Assembly (NCBI GenBank): GCA_023301395.1
Contig: JALZUY010000213.1
Location: 1 to 5,944, forward strand
Direction: 5' to 3'
Length of the DNA stretch: 5,944 nucleotides
DNA from: Nonlabens sp.
GTDB lineage: Bacteria; Bacteroidota; Bacteroidia; Flavobacteriales; Flavobacteriaceae
Numbering within the stretch: position 1 is the stretch's first letter; the number at the start of each line of letters is the position of its first letter. The notes below the pieces were generated by a model. The model was not told the origin of the DNA and ran no database searches. It worked only from the letters and a program-made list of their open reading frames with translations. Both the position numbers and the translations under genes were made by a program. This document shows, one piece after another, positions 1 to 5,470 of the stretch.

Positions 1-4
1 TAGA

Positions 5-16
5 ACCCATATGGGT
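5..16. repeat. 12-bp perfect palindrome near the left edge
   Basis: The sequence ACCCATATGGGT is its own reverse complement. It lies in 121 nt of AT-rich sequence in which I find no gene, beyond the terminator of the ALDH7 gene. It could be a small operator, part of a hairpin at the end of the unseen left neighbour, or chance. The window edge prevents a decision. Confidence 0.35.
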
Positions 17-121
17 CCATAATTTTATAAATGTGTGTTTAATACATCGTAAAATTTATTTAAAATGTAAGAAACGGCTTCATAATGGAGCGGCAAATAA
101 AGTTATTTTTTTAATAATGTA

Positions 122-157
122 AAAATCCGCTTAAGAATTTCTTATTAAGCGGATTTT
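122..157 (-). terminator. Hairpin terminator downstream of the ALDH7 gene
   Basis: A 13-bp perfect stem (122-134 pairing with 145-157) encloses a 10-nt loop. The centre of the stem is the GC-richer TCCGC/GCGGA and its outer part is A:T. On the minus strand the stem runs out into five T residues. It starts about 20 nt beyond the stop codon of the aldehyde dehydrogenase gene, where the end of the gpsA-ALDH7 transcript is expected. The other strand also ends in T residues, so it could act in both directions. Confidence 0.8.
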
Positions 158-177
158 ATATTTGAAGAAATTAATCT

Positions 178-1731
178 CTATAAATCAAATTTAATTCCTT
201 GAGCTAGAGGTAATTCATCAGAGTAGTTTACGGTGTTAGTTTGTCTTCTCATATATACTTTCCAAGCATCAGATCCAGACTCGCGTCCACCACCAGTTTC
301 TTTTTCACCTCCAAAAGCTCCTCCAATCTCAGCACCACTAGTTCCTATATTTACATTTGCAATTCCACAATCAGATCCTGCAAATGATAAGAATTTCTCT
401 GCTTCCTTCATTTCATTAGTCATGATAGAAGAAGACAATCCTTGAGCTACACCATTTTGTTTTACAATAGCATTTTCTACTTCACCAGAATATTTCATTA
501 AATATAAAATAGGAGCAAATGTTTCGTGCTGTACAATTTCAAAATGATTCTCTGCCTCAACAATAGCAGGTTTTACATAGCAACCGCTTTCATAGCCTGC
601 ACCTTCAAGAACACCACCATCAACTAATACGTTTCCACCTTCAGCTTTTGCTTTTTCAATAGCGGCTAGATAAGTATTTACAGATTCTTGATCAATTAAC
701 GGACCTATGTGATTCTTTTCATCTAGTGGATTACCTATAGTCAACTGACCATAAGCACCTACAATTGCGTCGCGTACCTTATCATAAACAGATTCGTGAA
801 TGATTAATCTTCTTGTTGAAGTACAACGTTGTCCACAAGTACCTACAGCACCAAATACAGCACCAGGCACTACTACTTTTAAGTCTGCAGTAGGTGTAAT
901 AATAATAGCATTATTTCCTCCTAGCTCTAGTAATGATTTTCCAAAACGCTTTGCAACCGTTGCACCTACTATTCTTCCCATTCTTGTAGATCCTGTAGCA
1001 GATACTAAAGGAATTCTAGAGTCAGTAGTCATCATTTCACCTACTTTATAGTCTCCATTAATGATAGATGAAATACCTTCTGGTAAATCATTTTCTTTTA
1101 GGATTGCAGCTATAATATTTTGACAAGCAACAGTACATAAAGGTGCTTTTTCAGAGCCTTTCCATACACATACATCTCCACAAATCCATGCAAGAGCTGT
1201 GTTCCAAGCCCAAACAGCTACTGGAAAGTTAAAGGCTGAAATTATTCCAACAACACCTATAGGGTGCCATTGTTCTCTCATAACGTGTCCTGGTCGTTCA
1301 GATGGAATTACCTGTCCATTCAACTGTCTTGATAAACCTACTGCAAAATCGCAGATATCGATCATCTCTTGTACTTCTCCGTAACCTTCTTGTAATGATT
1401 TACCCATCTCATAAGAGACTAGCTTACCTAAAGGTTCTTTGAGCTCTCTTAATTTATTACCAAATTGCCTTACGATTTCTCCTCTCTGTGGAGCTGGCAT
1501 AGTTCTAAATGTTAAAAAAGCAGCTTGAGCCTTTTCCATTACCGCTTCATAGTCTGCCGCAGTAGTAGCGGTTACTTTACCTATAAGTTTACCATCTACT
1601 GGTGAGTAAGAAGCGATTTCTTCTCCGTTACCAAAGTGGTGATTTCCTGTAGATGTTCCGTGATTAACATCTTTAATTCCTAGTTGTTTTAAAGCCTCAT
1701 CCATCCCGAAGCTACTTGCAATATTTGACAT
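178..1731 (-). CDS. ALDH7-family aldehyde dehydrogenase (alpha-aminoadipic semialdehyde / piperideine-6-carboxylate dehydrogenase type)
   Basis: This is a 517-residue cytosolic NAD-dependent aldehyde dehydrogenase, complete and of normal length for ALDH7. The visible catalytic set is Asn168 in AFNFP, Lys191 in WKGSEKAP, a GSTRMG nucleotide-binding turn at 247-252, Glu269 in LELGGNN, and nucleophile Cys303 preceded by Arg302 in GQRCTSTRR. A C-terminal HETFAP motif has Glu403 and Phe405. The end is very close to human antiquitin (ALDH7A1): SGAEIGGAFGGEK from 465, then GGGRESGSDAW, and LPLAQGIKF at 507-515. Members of this family oxidise alpha-aminoadipic semialdehyde, in equilibrium with piperideine-6-carboxylate, to alpha-aminoadipate in lysine catabolism; some also act on betaine or lipid-derived aldehydes. 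The substrate here is inferred from family only. I chose the start at MSNIASSF because the 30 codons upstream in frame overlap the end of gpsA in another frame. The gene begins 13 nt after gpsA, with an A-rich leader and no Shine-Dalgarno, so it is probably cotranscribed. An extra Cys299 lies four residues before the nucleophile. Confidence 0.93.
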   Translation of the reverse strand: MSNIASSFGMDEALKQLGIKDVNHGTSTGNHHFGNGEEIASYSPVDGKLIGKVTATTAADYEAVMEKAQAAFLTFRTMPAPQRGEIVRQFGNKLRELKEPLGKLVSYEMGKSLQEGYGEVQEMIDICDFAVGLSRQLNGQVIPSERPGHVMREQWHPIGVVGIISAFNFPVAVWAWNTALAWICGDVCVWKGSEKAPLCTVACQNIIAAILKENDLPEGISSIINGDYKVGEMMTTDSRIPLVSATGSTRMGRIVGATVAKRFGKSLLELGGNNAIIITPTADLKVVVPGAVFGAVGTCGQRCTSTRRLIIHESVYDKVRDAIVGAYGQLTIGNPLDEKNHIGPLIDQESVNTYLAAIEKAKAEGGNVLVDGGVLEGAGYESGCYVKPAIVEAENHFEIVQHETFAPILYLMKYSGEVENAIVKQNGVAQGLSSSIMTNEMKEAEKFLSFAGSDCGIANVNIGTSGAEIGGAFGGEKETGGGRESGSDAWKVYMRRQTNTVNYSDELPLAQGIKFDL

Positions 1732-1744
1732 ATCTATTTTAAAT

Positions 1745-2740
1745 TTAGTCCAGCTTATCAGCCAGTTTTTTAAATACCTTTTTAGGATTTTTATTTTCAT
1801 ATAAGATGCTGTATACAGCATCTAGAATAGGAGTATTAGCTCCTTTTTCACTATTAATTTTATAAGCACTATTAGTAGCATAATAACCTTCGGCAATCAT
1901 GCTCATTTCTAATTGCGCGCTGCGCACTGTGTAACCTTTACCTAGCATATTTCCAAAGAGTCTATTCCTTGAAAAAACAGAATAACCGGTAACCAGTAAA
2001 TCACCTAGGTAAGCGCTATCATTAATGTTACGCTTCATCTTATGTACTTTCTTGATAAAACGTTTCATTTCTCTAATCGCGTTACTCATAAGAACACTCT
2101 GGAAATTATCTCCGTATCCTAAACCATGAGCAATACCAGCTGCAATCGCATAGATGTTTTTCAATACTGCTGCATATTCAGTTCCTATAATGTCATCACT
2201 AGTTTTACAGTTGATGTAATCGCTACTTAATTTAGAAGCAATGTATTGCGCCTTTACCTCGTCAGCACATGCGATTGTTAAGTAGGATAGACGTTCTAGG
2301 GCAACTTCCTCTGCATGACATGGTCCTGTGAGAACTCCTATATCTTCAAACGGAATGTTATAATGCTCATTAAAATGCTTACCTACGATTAATCCAGTCT
2401 CTGGTACGATTCCTTTAATGGCGCTAAAGATAATTTTACCTTTTAATTCCACTGTTAAACTCTGTAGTTCAGTATATAAAAAGGCGCTTGGGATTGCAAA
2501 AATGCATACATCAGCATCGGCCACAATTTCGTTAATATCGTTTGAAAGCTTGAGTTGATTTACATCAAATTCTACTGAGCTTAAATAATTAGGATTATGA
2601 TCATTACGTTTGATATGCTCTATCGCATAAACACTGCGCATGTACCAGCCTACTTGGTCTAGGTTTTCACAAAGCATTTTTACGATGGCTGTAGCCCAGC
2701 TACCGCCGCCTATTACCGCAAATTTTTTGTTATTCTCCAT
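1745..2740 (-). CDS. gpsA: Glycerol-3-phosphate dehydrogenase [NAD(P)+]
   Basis: This 331-residue cytosolic enzyme reduces dihydroxyacetone phosphate to sn-glycerol 3-phosphate, the backbone of membrane phospholipids. The N-terminal Rossmann fold opens with GGGSWATA at 11-18. It is followed by SAIKGI (Lys109), TGPCHAEEV at 138-146, and the C-terminal helical domain with LKNIYAIAAG, where Lys194 is the likely catalytic lysine. Next come LGDLLVT (Asp247) and SRNR-LFG (Arg258), which match the GpsA substrate and nucleotide contacts. Length is normal for the family. The reading frame stays open for 63 codons upstream, but that extension is Lys/Phe-rich, crosses the 16-bp palindrome and has no GpsA similarity. 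MENNKKFAVIGGG, directly before the Rossmann strand, is therefore the start. The leader lacks a Shine-Dalgarno sequence, as is usual in Bacteroidota. gpsA is the first gene of the pair with the ALDH7 gene and diverges from the lipoprotein gene. Confidence 0.95.
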   Translation of the reverse strand: MENNKKFAVIGGGSWATAIVKMLCENLDQVGWYMRSVYAIEHIKRNDHNPNYLSSVEFDVNQLKLSNDINEIVADADVCIFAIPSAFLYTELQSLTVELKGKIIFSAIKGIVPETGLIVGKHFNEHYNIPFEDIGVLTGPCHAEEVALERLSYLTIACADEVKAQYIASKLSSDYINCKTSDDIIGTEYAAVLKNIYAIAAGIAHGLGYGDNFQSVLMSNAIREMKRFIKKVHKMKRNINDSAYLGDLLVTGYSVFSRNRLFGNMLGKGYTVRSAQLEMSMIAEGYYATNSAYKINSEKGANTPILDAVYSILYENKNPKKVFKKLADKLD

Positions 2741-2757
2741 AAGTGTTAGTTGGATTG

Positions 2758-2788
2758 TAAAAATAACATTTTTAAGTGTAGCTCTCAA
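2758..2788 (-). promoter_or_regulatory. Candidate Bacteroidota-type promoter for gpsA
   Basis: Read on the minus strand, TTG (2788-2786) is followed after 20 nt by TATTTTTA (2765-2758). That matches seven of the eight positions of the TAnnTTTG -7 element used by the Bacteroidota primary sigma factor. Transcription would begin roughly 10-15 nt before the chosen gpsA start, leaving a very short leader. This is pattern matching in AT-rich DNA only. Confidence 0.4.
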
Positions 2789-2803
2789 CCATTGCTGGAA
2801 CAG

Positions 2804-2831
2804 TTGTTCACTATGCCGTTTTTTAGATTTG
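2804..2831 (+). promoter_or_regulatory. Candidate Bacteroidota-type promoter for the lipoprotein gene
   Basis: TTG at 2804-2806 is followed after 17 nt by TAGATTTG at 2824-2831, an exact match to TAnnTTTG. The implied start point leaves a leader of about 120 nt that would contain the 16-bp palindrome at 2854-2869. A closer promoter, for example around TTGGCA at 2923, cannot be excluded. The spacer is at the short end of the usual range. Confidence 0.35.
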
Positions 2832-2853
2832 GTACGTGGAGCTGTGAGAATAT

Positions 2854-2869
2854 CGCTTTCGCGAAAGCG
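2854..2869. repeat. 16-bp perfect palindrome CGCTTTCGCGAAAGCG
   Basis: This is a perfect inverted repeat with a CGCG centre, extended after one mismatch on each side by TA / TA (2851-2852 with 2871-2872). It stands out as a GC-rich island in the AT-rich spacer between gpsA and the lipoprotein gene. From memory, the same core occurs many times in genomes of some marine Flavobacteriaceae, so a dispersed palindrome is more likely than a gene-specific operator. A nine-base part of it (CGCTTTCGC) recurs at 5512-5520 inside the coiled-coil gene. Confidence 0.7.
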
Positions 2870-2959
2870 GTATTTTAAAAATAAATACTTGAAAAAAAAT
2901 AACTTATGATATTGGCATGCTTTTGGCAAATGTTATAGTAACTATTAAATATTACGATT

Positions 2960-3874
2960 ATGAAAACATTTTACAAAATTATAGGAAGCCTGTTGATTGC
3001 GATGACTATTGCAAGTTGTGATACAGAAGTGGTGCTAGGAGATGGTTTTGATAATCGCCCTACACTTAATGACATATTGAGAGATCAAGAATTGTGGTAC
3101 GTTGATTTAAACAGCACACAAGGAATTCCAGATATCCCTTTTATGAGAAAGGCATTTACGGTAAGTTTTGATTTTGGGACCTTATATGCAAACAATAATT
3201 TAGTTGGTGTAGGAAGTGCCGGCGCTGGTCTAGGACTGGATGTAGGTAGCTATCAAATCATCAATAATCAAGTCTCTATTTTACATGATATTGATGGGTT
3301 ACACGATTTTACAGTAGTAGTGTTGAACTATAACCGCATTAAGTTGATTGATCTACATCGCGGAACGGTTTATTACTTAGATGGATACCACCGTAAAAAC
3401 TTTGATTATGATCAGTTATTCTATGATAATATTCAGTATTTCTTACAGGAATATAGAGCATGGGAAAAGGTGTATACTAGTAATGTAGGTGCATTGAATT
3501 ATTTTGATAATGAGAATTACTTGCAGTTTACTCCTGGTTTTAATGGAGATGAATTTAAGAGTTCTACAGATCGTACAGGATTGAACTACAGTAGTTTATT
3601 CTGGGATTATACAGGAGAATACTGGGTGGAAGATAAGACGCCAGGATCTGTTAACAAGCATTTAACGCTGGATTATGATTTTCTGGGCAATGATTATTTC
3701 AACCTTTACGTTATTAATGAGAACACGATAGAATTGTATCATGCTGCCTCTGGAACAACATATGAATTTAAAGGCAGAGGATACATTCAATTAAAGAGTA
3801 TTACTGGAGTAGAAAATGATTCTGGAAAATCTAGAATGATAGATGCGAGTAGAGTACTTAAAAAGAAAAAGTAA
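2960..3874 (+). CDS. Lipoprotein of unknown function with two related beta-rich halves
   Basis: The 304-residue product has a signal peptide with Lys2 and Lys6, a hydrophobic core at 7-18 and a lipobox IASC, so Cys20 should be the lipidated first residue of the mature protein. The next residues are Asp-Thr-Glu. An acidic stretch after the cysteine is compatible with the surface-export signals of Bacteroidota lipoproteins but does not prove surface exposure. The mature part is rich in Tyr, Asp, Asn and Phe, with no further cysteine and no membrane segment. It appears duplicated: 117-142 and 247-272 align without gaps, sharing F-V-N-N-I-L-GT-Y-G at fixed spacing, and each half begins with a Trp (ELWYVDL near 46, AWEKVYT near 168). 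This resembles two lipocalin-like barrels. The last 15 residues are basic and end in KKKK. I recall similar flavobacterial lipoproteins beside nadD labelled as nicotinic acid mononucleotide adenylyltransferase; no nucleotide-binding motif here supports that. A terminator follows 18 nt after the stop. Confidence 0.85.
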   Translation: MKTFYKIIGSLLIAMTIASCDTEVVLGDGFDNRPTLNDILRDQELWYVDLNSTQGIPDIPFMRKAFTVSFDFGTLYANNNLVGVGSAGAGLGLDVGSYQIINNQVSILHDIDGLHDFTVVVLNYNRIKLIDLHRGTVYYLDGYHRKNFDYDQLFYDNIQYFLQEYRAWEKVYTSNVGALNYFDNENYLQFTPGFNGDEFKSSTDRTGLNYSSLFWDYTGEYWVEDKTPGSVNKHLTLDYDFLGNDYFNLYVINENTIELYHAASGTTYEFKGRGYIQLKSITGVENDSGKSRMIDASRVLKKKK

Positions 3875-3891
3875 AAAGAATTGGTTGGTTG

Positions 3892-3931
3892 AAAACCGTC
3901 TGTTAATCTCTCGAGATTGCAGGCGGTTTTT
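3892..3931 (+). terminator. Strong hairpin terminator after the lipoprotein gene
   Basis: An 11-bp stem (3892-3902 with 3920-3930, one T-G wobble) continues past a small internal loop into a 5-bp stem (3905-3909 with 3914-3918) capped by a four-base loop. The descending arm ends in a run of five T residues. It begins 18 nt downstream of the lipoprotein stop. The opposite strand also leaves a T run, so it could stop leftward transcription from nadD as well. Confidence 0.85.
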
Positions 3932-4004
3932 GTGTTTATGGTTCTTTTATTTCAATAAAAATATTTGTAAAATCCTTTTTTTAAGAATGATCTAAAAGCA
4001 TTTT

Positions 4005-4016
4005 CATTTGCAAATG
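4005..4016. repeat. 12-bp perfect palindrome CATTTGCAAATG
   Basis: This is a perfect inverted repeat. An alternative hairpin uses GCATTT (3998-4003) pairing with AAATGC (4012-4017) around an eight-base loop. No gene lies close enough to suggest an operator role. It may be chance in AT-rich sequence. Confidence 0.35.
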
Positions 4017-4023
4017 CAAAACA

Positions 4024-4056
4024 GGTGGGCAACGAGCGCAGCGCAGCTGAGTGAGT
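4024..4056. repeat. GC-rich repeat-like patch in the convergent spacer
   Basis: The stretch contains GAGCGCAGCGCAGCTGAG followed by TGAGTTAC. It is far richer in G and C than the flanking sequence and contains the self-complementary units GCGCAGCGC (one central mismatch) and CAGCTG. Composition and placement between converging genes suggest a dispersed intergenic repeat. I can see only one copy in this window, so the call rests on appearance. Confidence 0.35.
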
Positions 4057-4240
4057 TACAAAAAAGGTTTAGTTCGTGGATTGCTTAAATTTTTTCCCTA
4101 AGCCTAAAGGATAAGATTTCTATTACGAGAATTTAAAACTGATTTTAAAAATTGAACAATTGTTTTTTGTAAGAAAGCTTTCACATTAACTGAGGTTGGA
4201 TTTTTTTATCGTGAGATTCCATAATTTTTGAATAATAAAA

Positions 4241-4271
4241 GAAATCTCGACTACGCTCGATTGGATATTTC
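4241..4271 (-). repeat. TCGA-flanked hairpin, possible terminator of the gmk-nadD transcript
   Basis: TCGA at 4247-4250 and 4257-4260 enclose CTACGC, and outer arms GAAAT (4241-4245) and ATTTC (4267-4271) can pair with a bulge between. On the minus strand the hairpin is followed by TTTTATTATT, and it begins 26 nt past the nadD stop, so it could end that transcript. The core TCGACTACGCTCGA also resembles short repeats I remember from intergenic regions of other Flavobacteriaceae. The stem is imperfect. Confidence 0.35.
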
Positions 4272-4296
4272 ATTTTTTTCAAACTACAAACTCACA

Positions 4297-4884
4297 CTAC
4301 TTATAAAAATTCATTTCTTCCACATATTCATGTACTTTGTGATGCATAAAGTAACGTAGGTCTTTACCTTCCTTGATCCCATTACGTATCATGGTAGAAG
4401 ATATTTCCATGATAGGAGCGTCTATTCTAGTCACACTTTCATGATTTAATAGATCTGCTGGAATGCTTCCTTTTGAGATTCTAGGATAGACTATGATATG
4501 ATAATCATCCAGTAGAACCTGGTAGTTTTTCCATTTATGAAGACTTTTAAGGTTGTCTTCTCCCATAATAAGAGTGAACTCATTATCGGGATATTTTTCT
4601 GTAAGATGAGCTAGCGTGTTTACCGTATAATTAGGTTGTGGCAAATTGAACTCAACATTACTTGCCTTAATTTTTAAATAATCTTCAGTAGCTAGATGTA
4701 CCATGTTTAATCGCTGGTAATCATCGAGTAGAGTAGATTTCTTTTTATGTGGATTATGAGGTGTTACAACCATCCATATTTGATTCAAATTACTATTTTC
4801 TATTAAATAGTTTGCAATCGCTAGATGCCCGATATGCACCGGATTAAATGTTCCAAAATAAAGGCCGATATTACTCTTCTTCAT
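4297..4884 (-). CDS. nadD: Nicotinate-nucleotide adenylyltransferase
   Basis: The 195-residue cytosolic enzyme transfers AMP from ATP to nicotinate mononucleotide, giving nicotinate adenine dinucleotide, the penultimate step of NAD synthesis. The nucleotidyltransferase fold is shown by GTFNPVHIGH at 11-20 (His17 and His20 are the HxGH pair). It continues with VTPHNPHKKKS at 40-50, GEDNL at 108-112 followed by Trp118, and the ISSTMIR signature at 161-167, which binds ATP phosphates. In GEDNL a Glu replaces the usual Ala of GADNL, a mild variation. The start codon lies inside the end of gmk, giving a 14-nt overlap, so the two are almost certainly cotranscribed and probably translationally coupled. 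It is the last gene of the unit and faces the lipoprotein gene across a convergent spacer. Confidence 0.96.
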   Translation of the reverse strand: MKKSNIGLYFGTFNPVHIGHLAIANYLIENSNLNQIWMVVTPHNPHKKKSTLLDDYQRLNMVHLATEDYLKIKASNVEFNLPQPNYTVNTLAHLTEKYPDNEFTLIMGEDNLKSLHKWKNYQVLLDDYHIIVYPRISKGSIPADLLNHESVTRIDAPIMEISSTMIRNGIKEGKDLRYFMHHKVHEYVEEMNFYK

Positions 4885-5470
4885 CTATATCTACTCTTTT
4901 ATGGATAAAGCTTCTCACTACAGTTTCGGCTTGTTGTTTTGCAATGTCTAAATCAATATTTTTAATAATCACGTCAAATTGTGGTGCGGTAGCCATTTCT
5001 GTACTAGCCTTTGCAACGCGCATTGCTATCTTTTCTTCAGTTTCTGTTTTGCGTTTTTTAAGTCGGATTTGTAGCTCGTTAATAGAAGGTGGTTTTACAA
5101 AAATAGAGATACAGCGATCAGGGAATTTTTGCTTTAAACGTAATCCTCCGACTACATCTATGTCAAAGATCACATTTTTACCTTGAGCCCATAAGCGTTC
5201 TACCTCGGTTTTCAACGTTCCATAAAATTGATCTTTATAAACCTCTTCAAACTCGATAAAATCGTTTGCTCTTATGCGATTTTTGAATTCTGGAATCCCT
5301 AGGAAATAGTAATCTTCTTCATCCACTTCTCCTTCACGTGGTTCCCTAGAGGCTGCTGATATGGAAAAGGCAAGGTTTAAATCTTCAATATTTAAAAGGT
5401 GTCTTACTAACGTAGTTTTTCCAGCTCCTGATGGTGCACTGAAAACGATAAGTTTGGGTTGCGCAGTCAT
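4871..5470 (-). CDS. gmk: Guanylate kinase
   Basis: The 199-residue cytosolic enzyme phosphorylates GMP (and dGMP) with ATP to GDP, feeding nucleotide and GTP pools. The P-loop SAPSGAGKTT at 11-20 has Lys18 for ATP phosphate binding. The GMP-binding region includes SREPREGE (Arg42, Arg45), DYYF at 53-56, FIEFEEV at 71-77, YGT at 83-85 and FDIDVVGG at 102-109. The lid follows, with basic residues 139-141 and Arg151. Length and motif order are typical. The C-terminus is acidic (DIDEEE). The ATG shares its A with the TAA stop of the upstream gene (TAATG) and the 3' end overlaps nadD by 14 nt, so the three genes look translationally coupled. No separate promoter is visible. Confidence 0.97.
   Translation of the reverse strand: MTAQPKLIVFSAPSGAGKTTLVRHLLNIEDLNLAFSISAASREPREGEVDEEDYYFLGIPEFKNRIRANDFIEFEEVYKDQFYGTLKTEVERLWAQGKNVIFDIDVVGGLRLKQKFPDRCISIFVKPPSINELQIRLKKRKTETEEKIAMRVAKASTEMATAPQFDVIIKNIDLDIAKQQAETVVRSFIHKRVDIDEEE

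Larger units (their letters stand above)
3932..4296. other. Gene-free convergent spacer with palindromes and repeat-like patches
   Basis: About 365 nt lie between the lipoprotein terminator and the nadD stop codon. I find no convincing reading frame or RNA gene. Most of it is AT-rich with short A and T runs. It contains a 12-bp palindrome at 4005-4016, a GC-rich patch at about 4024-4056, a 10-bp palindrome GAAAGCTTTC at 4173-4182 and a TCGA-flanked hairpin near 4241-4271. The spacer between two convergent transcripts is a typical landing place for dispersed intergenic repeats. Confidence 0.6.

Noticed and set aside
1732..1821. In-frame N-terminal extension of the ALDH7 gene by 30 codons
   Set aside because: It lies over the 3' end of gpsA in another frame, has no ALDH similarity, and MSNIASSF gives a length normal for the family.
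2741..2929. In-frame N-terminal extension of gpsA by 63 codons
   Set aside because: The Rossmann motif follows directly after MENNKKFAVI, as in other GpsA proteins. The extension is low-complexity Lys/Phe-rich sequence that crosses the palindrome and the candidate promoters.
2960..3874. The lipoprotein as a nicotinate-nucleotide adenylyltransferase
   Set aside because: It has a lipobox and beta-rich repeats but no HxGH or SSTxIR motif. The real nadD is at 4297-4884.
3998..4182. Small RNA gene or CRISPR-like repeats in the convergent spacer
   Set aside because: The palindromes there are all different, unevenly spaced and without a promoter-terminator pair, so neither an array nor an RNA gene is supported.
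4173..4182. GAAAGCTTTC as a copy of the 2854-2869 palindrome
   Set aside because: It shares the GAAAGC and GCTTTC halves but in inverted order and without the CGCG centre; ten bases of symmetry in this composition can arise by chance.
4848..5186. Plus-strand reading frame opposite gmk
   Set aside because: It mirrors a well-recognised gene, has no family features of its own and overlaps it fully, as do the plus-strand frames opposite the ALDH7 and coiled-coil genes.
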